NCBI RefSeq assembly: GCF_010725055.1
Contig: NZ_BJKB01000015.1
Location: 539 to 64,538, forward strand
Direction of reading: 5' to 3'
Length of the DNA: 64,000 nucleotides
Source: Gelidibacter japonicus
GTDB taxonomy: Bacteria; Bacteroidota; Bacteroidia; Flavobacteriales; Flavobacteriaceae
In this document: positions 58,628 through 64,000 of the stretch, piece after piece
Position numbering within the stretch: the stretch's first letter is position 1
Layout: every line of letters starts with the position of its first letter
The notes under the pieces: generated by a model
The model's database searches: none
What the model was told of the DNA's origin: nothing
The model's input: only the letters and a program-made list of their open reading frames with translations
Translations under genes and position numbers: made by a program

Positions 58628-59122
58628 TCCTTTAATAGTTTACAGTCGCAGTCGCAGTTTTCAGTTTGATTGTGGTAAACATATCATTCTGGCTTAACTC
58701 CGAATTTACCTGGATTATTGATCATAAAATTTATTAATTTTCTAATTTCTAATGATTAAATGTTTAAATCCTGAAATGTAGAATCATCTATATAATTGCA
58801 AGCCAAAGCAAATTCCAACCATGCGAAAGTTTCTGAATTTTAGCAGCCGCATCGGTAAGCTTACTTATAAAGTGACGCGGATACAATCGCTTTCTATACG
58901 ATTCAGAAATATAAGCCGTGACTCAACGAGAACTTCTAATTAATTGACTAATTAATGAATACGTCTTCTCTTTTGGAAAATTTTTAGAGACTTCGAAAAT
59001 ATCCATGGCCAATTCTAATGACTTTTGACACACTATCAGTTTCTTGAAATCCATATCACAAAAGTTTATTAAGTATAGAAAAACCAGTATTGCGATTGCG
59101 ACTGAAAACTGCCAACTGAAGC
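58628..59122. other. Intergenic region without a supported gene, with CAGT-rich ends
   Basis: The 495-base gap between ffh and folD begins with TTTACAGTCGCAGTCGCAG (58640-58658) and ends with GCGACTGAAAACTGCCAACT (59096-59115), which is its near-inverse. Between them I see only AT-rich sequence without reading frames or clear hairpins. Confidence 0.5.
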
Positions 59123-60451
59123 CTACCTCATCCCCTTCATCGCCTGCATCATCGCCTTTCCTTTGCCACCTTGCATCATTTTCATCATCTTGCTCATCTG
59201 GTTGAATTGCTTTAAAAGCTGATTCACTTCTTGCACGGAAGTTCCTGAGCCTTTTCCAATACGTTTTTTTCTACTGGCATTTATTACTGATGGATTTGCC
59301 CGTTCTAATGGGGTCATGGAATGGATGATGGCTTCAATACCTTTAAAAGCATCATCATCAATATCAATATCTTTCATCATTTTCCCAGCTCCCGGGATCA
59401 TTCCTATCAGATCCTTCATATTACCCATCTTCTTGATCTGCTGAATTTGCTTTAAGAAGTCATCAAACCCAAATTGATTTTTGGCAATTTTCTTTTGAAG
59501 TTTTCGTGCTTCCTCCTCGTCAAACTGCTCTTGGGCACGTTCAACAAGAGATACGACATCTCCCATTCCCAGAATACGATCTGCCATACGCGATGGATAG
59601 AACACGTCAATCGCTTCCATTTTTTCACCCGTACCAATAAACTTAATTGGTTTATTGACTACCGATTTAATAGAAATGGCCGCCCCCCCACGAGTATCAC
59701 CATCCAATTTAGTCAGAATAACACCGTCAAAATTTAAGACATCATTAAAGGCTTTGGCGGTATTAACGGCATCCTGGCCGGTCATGGCATCAACTACAAA
59801 TAAAATTTCCTGTGGCTGAATGGCATCACGGATATTGGAAATCTCGGTCATCATCGCTTCATCTACAGCCAATCGTCCTGCGGTATCAATAATGACCACA
59901 TTATGACCATTTGCTTTAGCATGTGCAATACCTGCCTTTGCAATAGCTACAGGATCTGTATTTCCCTTGTCGCTATAAACCTCAACATTGATTTGTTCTC
60001 CCACTACATGAAGTTGATCAACAGCAGCTGGACGATAAACGTCACAGGCAATCAATAAAGGTTTTTTTGTTTTTTTGTTTTTAAGATAATTGGCAAGTTT
60101 ACCGGAAAAAGTCGTTTTACCAGAACCTTGTAAACCAGACATCAAAATTATGCTTGGATTACCTGAAAGATTAATACCCTCAGCATCGCCACCCATGAGC
60201 TCAGTCAACTCATCCTTGACCAATTTCACCATCAACTGGCCTGGCTGCAAAGTGGTCAATACGTTTTGACCCAAGGCTTTTTCCTTAACCGTATTGGTAA
60301 ATTCCTTGGCAATTTTAAAGTTGACATCGGCATCCAACAAGGCTCTTCGTACCTCTTTTAAGGTTTCGGCAACGTTGACCTCCGTAATACTTCCGTGCCC
60401 TTTAAGGACGTGCAGGGCTTTATCTAACTTTTCACTTAAATTATTAAACAT
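59123..60451 (-). CDS. ffh: Signal recognition particle protein Ffh
   Basis: The 442-residue SRP54 GTPase has the N domain, the G-domain motifs GLQGSGKTTFSGKLA (about residues 107-121), DTAGR, TKLDGDTRGG and GTGEK, then a Met-rich M domain (about 330-442) with GMKDLIGMIPGAGKM that holds SRP RNA and signal peptides. A minus-strand -7 box (CAAATTTA, read TAAATTTG) lies at 60509-60516. I did not find the SRP RNA gene in the adjacent gaps. Confidence 0.97.
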   Translation of the reverse strand: MFNNLSEKLDKALHVLKGHGSITEVNVAETLKEVRRALLDADVNFKIAKEFTNTVKEKALGQNVLTTLQPGQLMVKLVKDELTELMGGDAEGINLSGNPSIILMSGLQGSGKTTFSGKLANYLKNKKTKKPLLIACDVYRPAAVDQLHVVGEQINVEVYSDKGNTDPVAIAKAGIAHAKANGHNVVIIDTAGRLAVDEAMMTEISNIRDAIQPQEILFVVDAMTGQDAVNTAKAFNDVLNFDGVILTKLDGDTRGGAAISIKSVVNKPIKFIGTGEKMEAIDVFYPSRMADRILGMGDVVSLVERAQEQFDEEEARKLQKKIAKNQFGFDDFLKQIQQIKKMGNMKDLIGMIPGAGKMMKDIDIDDDAFKGIEAIIHSMTPLERANPSVINASRKKRIGKGSGTSVQEVNQLLKQFNQMSKMMKMMQGGKGKAMMQAMKGMR

Positions 60452-60626
60452 ATATTTTCAGTCTTCTGTTTGTAGTATTAAAAACTACAAGAATTAAATT
60501 TTGAGTTGCAAATTTACATATTTGATGTCTATTTATAAAACCTAAAGGCTTAATAAATATCATCTTGGCAAGCTTGTCGGACATTGAACTTCAGATCTCT
60601 CTAATCCCAATAACCGTCGGGAGGGG

Positions 60627-62405
60627 TCACATGCGCTCAGGTACATCAATCCCCAACAGACCAAATGCATTCTTTATGGTCACCGCCACTTTATTGGACA
60701 AGGCTACCCTAAAGGCCTTTTCATTGTCATTTTCCGCTCCAAGAATAGACACATTCTGATAAAAGGAATTGAACTCTTTTACCAAATCATAGGTGTAATT
60801 GGCCACCAATGCAGGGCTGTGATTATCTGCGGCATTTTGGATCACTTCAGGAAACAACAACAACTGTTTGATCAATTCTTTTTCCTTACCGTGAAGTGCT
60901 ATATCCTGTATGTCTATAACCGCATTTAAATCTGATTTTCTTAATATGGATTGAATTCTAGCATAGGTATACTGAATAAACGGCCCCGTATTACCTTGGA
61001 AGTCGATTGACTCCTTCGGATCGAAAAGAATGCGTTTTCTTGGATCCACTTTTAAAATAAAATATTTCAAGGCACCCAAACCGATAGATTTGTACAGTTC
61101 TTGTTTTTCAGCATCTGAATACCCTTCCAATTTGCCCAATTCCTCTGAAATCTCTTCAGCAGTCTTAGCCATTTCAACAATCAAATCATCGGCGTCAACA
61201 ACAGTTCCTTCCCTACTCTTCATTTTTCCAGAAGGTAAATCGACCATGCCATAACTTAAATGGAATAAATTTTTCGCCCATTCAAATCCCAGTTTCTTAA
61301 TGATTAAAAACAACACTTGAAAATGGTATTCCTGTTCATTGCCTACGGTATAAACCATTCCGCCAACATCAGGAAAATCTTTAACACGCTGAATGGCCGT
61401 ACCAATATCTTGGGTCATGTAAACTGCGGTACCATCTGAACGTAAAACAATTTTTTCATCCAAACCGTCTTCGGTCAAATCGCACCAAACAGAGCCATCT
61501 TCCTTCTTGAAAAACACTCCTGACTTCAATCCTTCTACCACAAATTCCTTTCCTAAGAGATAGGTTTGGCTTTCGTAATAAAGTTTATCAAAATCAACCC
61601 CCAAATTTTTATAGGTTTGATCAAAACCTTTATAAACCCAAGCGTTCATTTTTTCCCAAAGGGCAACCGTTTCTACATCGCCAGCTTCCCATTTCTGAAG
61701 CATTTCCTGAGCTTCAATGATAATAGGAGCTTGTTTTTTCGCATTTTCTTCAGACTTACCTTGGGCCACCAACTCCTGAATTTCCTTCTTGTATTCTTGA
61801 TCAAACTTAACATAGTAGTTCCCTACCAACTTATCGCCTTTTAAACCCGATGACTCGGGAGTCTCTCCATTTCCAAAACGTTTCCAAGCCAACATACTCT
61901 TACAAATATGAATACCTCGGTCATTAATAATTTGCGTTTTATATACTTTTTTACCGGAAGCTTTTAATATCTCAGAAACACTATAACCCAATAAGTTGTT
62001 TCTAATATGTCCCAAGTGTAATGGCTTATTGGTGTTTGGCGATGAATATTCCACCATTATGGCTTTATCTTTTGGTTGAGGGGCTGCAAATCCGTAAGAT
62101 TCATTATCTTTTATGGTTTCAAAAATTTTGAGATAATGTGCATCCTCAATTTCAATATTTAAAAAGCCTTTCACGACATTGAAGGATTTTACGACATCAA
62201 TGTTTTCCAACAGATATTGGCCAATCTGTTCGCCAATCTGAACTGGATTCCCTTTTACCACCCGCAACATTGGAAAAATCACCACAGTGACATCACCCAC
62301 AAACTCTTTACGGGTGGATTGTAGTTCTACCGACTCCAAGGTCGCGCCAAAAAGTTCATTTACTGCTTTTTTTACTTGATGTGATAAGGTTTCCTGAAGA
62401 TTCAT
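60627..62405 (-). CDS. argS: Arginyl-tRNA synthetase
   Basis: The 592-residue class I synthetase has an N-terminal tRNA-binding domain, HIGH-type HLGHIRNNLLG (about residues 131-141) and KMKSREGTVV in place of KMSKS, with TGPFIQYTYARIQSILRK in the DALR domain. It charges the arginine tRNAs, such as that at 14 kb. A -7 box on the minus strand (CAAAGATA, read TATCTTTG) is at 62427-62434. Confidence 0.97.
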   Translation of the reverse strand: MNLQETLSHQVKKAVNELFGATLESVELQSTRKEFVGDVTVVIFPMLRVVKGNPVQIGEQIGQYLLENIDVVKSFNVVKGFLNIEIEDAHYLKIFETIKDNESYGFAAPQPKDKAIMVEYSSPNTNKPLHLGHIRNNLLGYSVSEILKASGKKVYKTQIINDRGIHICKSMLAWKRFGNGETPESSGLKGDKLVGNYYVKFDQEYKKEIQELVAQGKSEENAKKQAPIIIEAQEMLQKWEAGDVETVALWEKMNAWVYKGFDQTYKNLGVDFDKLYYESQTYLLGKEFVVEGLKSGVFFKKEDGSVWCDLTEDGLDEKIVLRSDGTAVYMTQDIGTAIQRVKDFPDVGGMVYTVGNEQEYHFQVLFLIIKKLGFEWAKNLFHLSYGMVDLPSGKMKSREGTVVDADDLIVEMAKTAEEISEELGKLEGYSDAEKQELYKSIGLGALKYFILKVDPRKRILFDPKESIDFQGNTGPFIQYTYARIQSILRKSDLNAVIDIQDIALHGKEKELIKQLLLFPEVIQNAADNHSPALVANYTYDLVKEFNSFYQNVSILGAENDNEKAFRVALSNKVAVTIKNAFGLLGIDVPERM

Positions 62406-62521
62406 CTGCTGTTCATTTTAAGTTTGCAAAGATAGGATTTTAATTAATTTTTTATAAGTGCAATAGCTCTATTGTTAGGAAAAAGCTATAAGTCTAAGGG
62501 CTGATCATAACCTCATCTGAT

Positions 62522-62549
62522 TTGATTTTTCAAAATTTGATTAAATTTG
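62522..62549 (+). promoter_or_regulatory. Consensus promoter of the GH53 gene
   Basis: TTG (62522-62524), 17 bases, then TAAATTTG (62542-62549) match the Bacteroidota consensus exactly. The start codon follows 17 bases later, so the mRNA leader would be about 10 bases. Confidence 0.75.
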
Positions 62550-62565
62550 AACTTCAAAACTTCCT

Positions 62566-63693
62566 ATGAATCGCATCTTCTACTTTCTGAGTCTCATATT
62601 TATTATTATAGGATGTGACGATTCCAAATATACTTCCGATGTTTTATCACCAGTAGAACCTCAGTTTTATAAAGGCATGGATTTATCATTTCAATCGGAG
62701 TTGGAAAAATACGATCTGGTCTATAAAGACGAAAACGGAAAGCCCATCACCCTTTTAGATTACGTTTCTGAAAACGGAACCAATCTCGTCCGCCTCAAGT
62801 TATGGCACACCCCACAGAATGGACAGAACAGTTTATCAGATGTCAAAGCGTATGCACTAAAAATAAAAAGCAGGAATATGGATTTTCTACTAGACTTTCA
62901 TTATTCGGATACCTGGGCCGATCCAGGGTCGCAAACGCCACCTCAAGCATGGCAAAATATGAACTTTGATGAAATTAAAAATGCCATTTACAACTATACA
63001 AAAGAGGTCCTTCTCGAATTAAAAGAACAAAATACACTTCCAAAAATCATTCAGATAGGAAATGAAACGGACAGTGGCCTTTTATAGAATTACGGAAAAG
63101 TTTGGAATGAACATAACGACAATTGGCCCAATTATGCTGCCCTGGTAAAAGAAGCCATAAAGGGAGCAAAGGAGGTTGACCCGAACAACAATATTCAAAT
63201 TATGCTGCACCATTCGAGTGTTGAAGATGCGATATATTTTTTCAATGAACTCCAACCCTATCATTTAGAGTTTGACATTATCGGACTTTCTTATTACCCA
63301 CAATTTCAGACCAAAGATTTGGGTTTGGTAAAAACAAAACTCAATACCTTGGCAACTACTTTTAACAAAGATATTTTAATGGTAGAAATGGCCTATCCAT
63401 TTACTTTGGAATGGAACGACAAGAGCATCAACTTTATTGGCGACGACAGCCAGATACTGACAGAATTCCCAGCAACTCCATGGGGTCAGAAAGCCTATCT
63501 TGAATGGCTTGTGAACACTGTTAAATCCATTCCAAACCAAAAAGGAATTGGTTTTTGCTATTGGGCGCCAGACTGGGTTGCCTTTGTTGGCAATGGGAAC
63601 ACCTCAACAAAGGGGAGTGCTTGGGAAAACCAATGCATGTTTGATTTTGACCATAAGGCCCTACCAATCTTTGACGTTTTTAGAAACAATTAG
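62566..63693 (+). pseudogene. Arabinogalactan endo-beta-1,4-galactanase (GH53) lipoprotein, broken by one in-frame TAG
   Basis: The frame encodes a lipoprotein (lipobox IIIGC) and a GH53 domain: GTNLVRLKLWHTPQ, LDFHYSDTWADPGSQ and the acid/base Glu167 in GNE. It stops at TAG 63085-63087, just after SGLL, and continues in the same frame (NYGKVWNEHNDNWPNYAALV) to a normal end at 63693, with the nucleophile Glu274 in VEMAYP. GH53 proteins usually have Trp here (GLLW), so TGG to TAG is the simplest change. Without it the product would be about 375 residues, a normal length. GH53 enzymes cut beta-1,4-galactan. The gene is probably a recent pseudogene, unless the stop is a sequencing error or is suppressed. 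Confidence 0.9.
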
Positions 63694-63696
63694 CAT

Positions 63697-63903
63697 TTAT
63701 TTTAATCTCTTACCTCCCAGAAATCCCAACACCAAAGCCACCAATCCAAGGCCTATGGTCATATAAGCATCCGTATTATCTTGAATATCCACACTGAAAT
63801 CCCCAATGCCAATAGAGGCTTCCGGCGCAATTAAGGTGTATATGCCATATACTAGCAGTACAGTGCCTACAACCATCAAAATGGTTTTAATCGTTTTATT
63901 CAT
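63697..63903 (-). CDS. Small membrane protein (DUF3185-like)
   Basis: The start is set at ATG 63903 (MNKTIKTILMVVG). The 68-residue protein has two membrane helices (TILMVVGTVLLVYGIYTLI and ITIGL-type GLVALVLGFLGG) around a short loop with Asp residues, ending GGKRLK. The layout resembles the DUF3185 family but the match is only by eye. The function is unknown. It ends 3 bases after the GH53 stop, on the opposite strand. Confidence 0.65.
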   Translation of the reverse strand: MNKTIKTILMVVGTVLLVYGIYTLIAPEASIGIGDFSVDIQDNTDAYMTIGLGLVALVLGFLGGKRLK

Positions 63904-64000
63904 TCTTGTGTTATTTAATTTCATTAAAGTTAGTCAATATTCCTTTTCATCTTATTTTTTATAAACCAATGATTCGTAACCTTTTGTGCAACCTTAAATT

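Overview
The window reads as chromosome of a marine member of the Bacteroidota, most likely a flavobacterium (family Flavobacteriaceae). The evidence is a type IX secretion C-terminal domain on the first protein, promoters with the Bacteroidota TAnnTTTG -7 box, a Rho factor with a long disordered N-terminal insert, a fused SecDF, AT-rich intergenic DNA with almost no Shine-Dalgarno sequences, and many families typical of this group (BT_3928/DoxX, DUF1599, DUF4293, DUF4412, DUF2911, OmpP1/FadL). No species name can be given from the sequence alone.

Bases 1-12.4 kb are a polysaccharide-use locus. A large secreted polysaccharide lyase of family PL8, cut by the left edge, is followed by a divergent LacI-type regulator and a seven-to-eight-gene run: kduI, kduD, a DUF4861 lipoprotein, kdgK, kdgA and a three-part TRAP transporter. 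Together they describe a route in which a uronate-containing polymer is cleaved by beta-elimination outside the cell, small acidic sugars enter by TRAP transport, and unsaturated uronate becomes pyruvate and glyceraldehyde-3-phosphate through the KduI-KduD-KdgK-KdgA pathway. A 28-bp perfect palindrome between lacI and kduI is the likely operator. A tyrosine integrase (12.5-13.8 kb) stands immediately beside the 3' end of a tRNA-Arg gene (14.0 kb), the usual layout of an island boundary, so part or all of the locus may be acquired.

From 14.4 kb to the end the window is mainly core chromosome. It holds a split YeeE/YedE sulfur transporter; clpS, prmA, tpiA, a BT_3928 protein and a DUF1599 protein on one strand; folP, a lipoprotein and the diadenylate cyclase gene on the other; an ABC exporter and truA; a phosphodiesterase; rho; rpsT and tRNA-Glu; proS; a tyrosine/glycine-rich lipoprotein and an OmpP1-type porin; the folE-cysS-yidD-lgt-DUF192 group; secDF; mdh; gyrB; asnB; queE; a lipidated RidA; a HerA-like ATPase; YitT; rluF; folD; ffh; argS; and a family GH53 galactanase gene broken by one in-frame TAG.

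The intergenic DNA carries repeats: a perfect 12-copy heptamer array that supplies the stop codon of prmA, a 13-bp inverted-repeat-bounded element, a duplicated hairpin, and CAGT-rich spacers. I found no CRISPR array, insertion sequence, rRNA or recognisable defence system. The leads that most merit follow-up are the PL8/Kdu/TRAP locus with its DUF4861 protein and operator, the integrase/tRNA junction, the heptamer array, and the single-nonsense GH53 gene.
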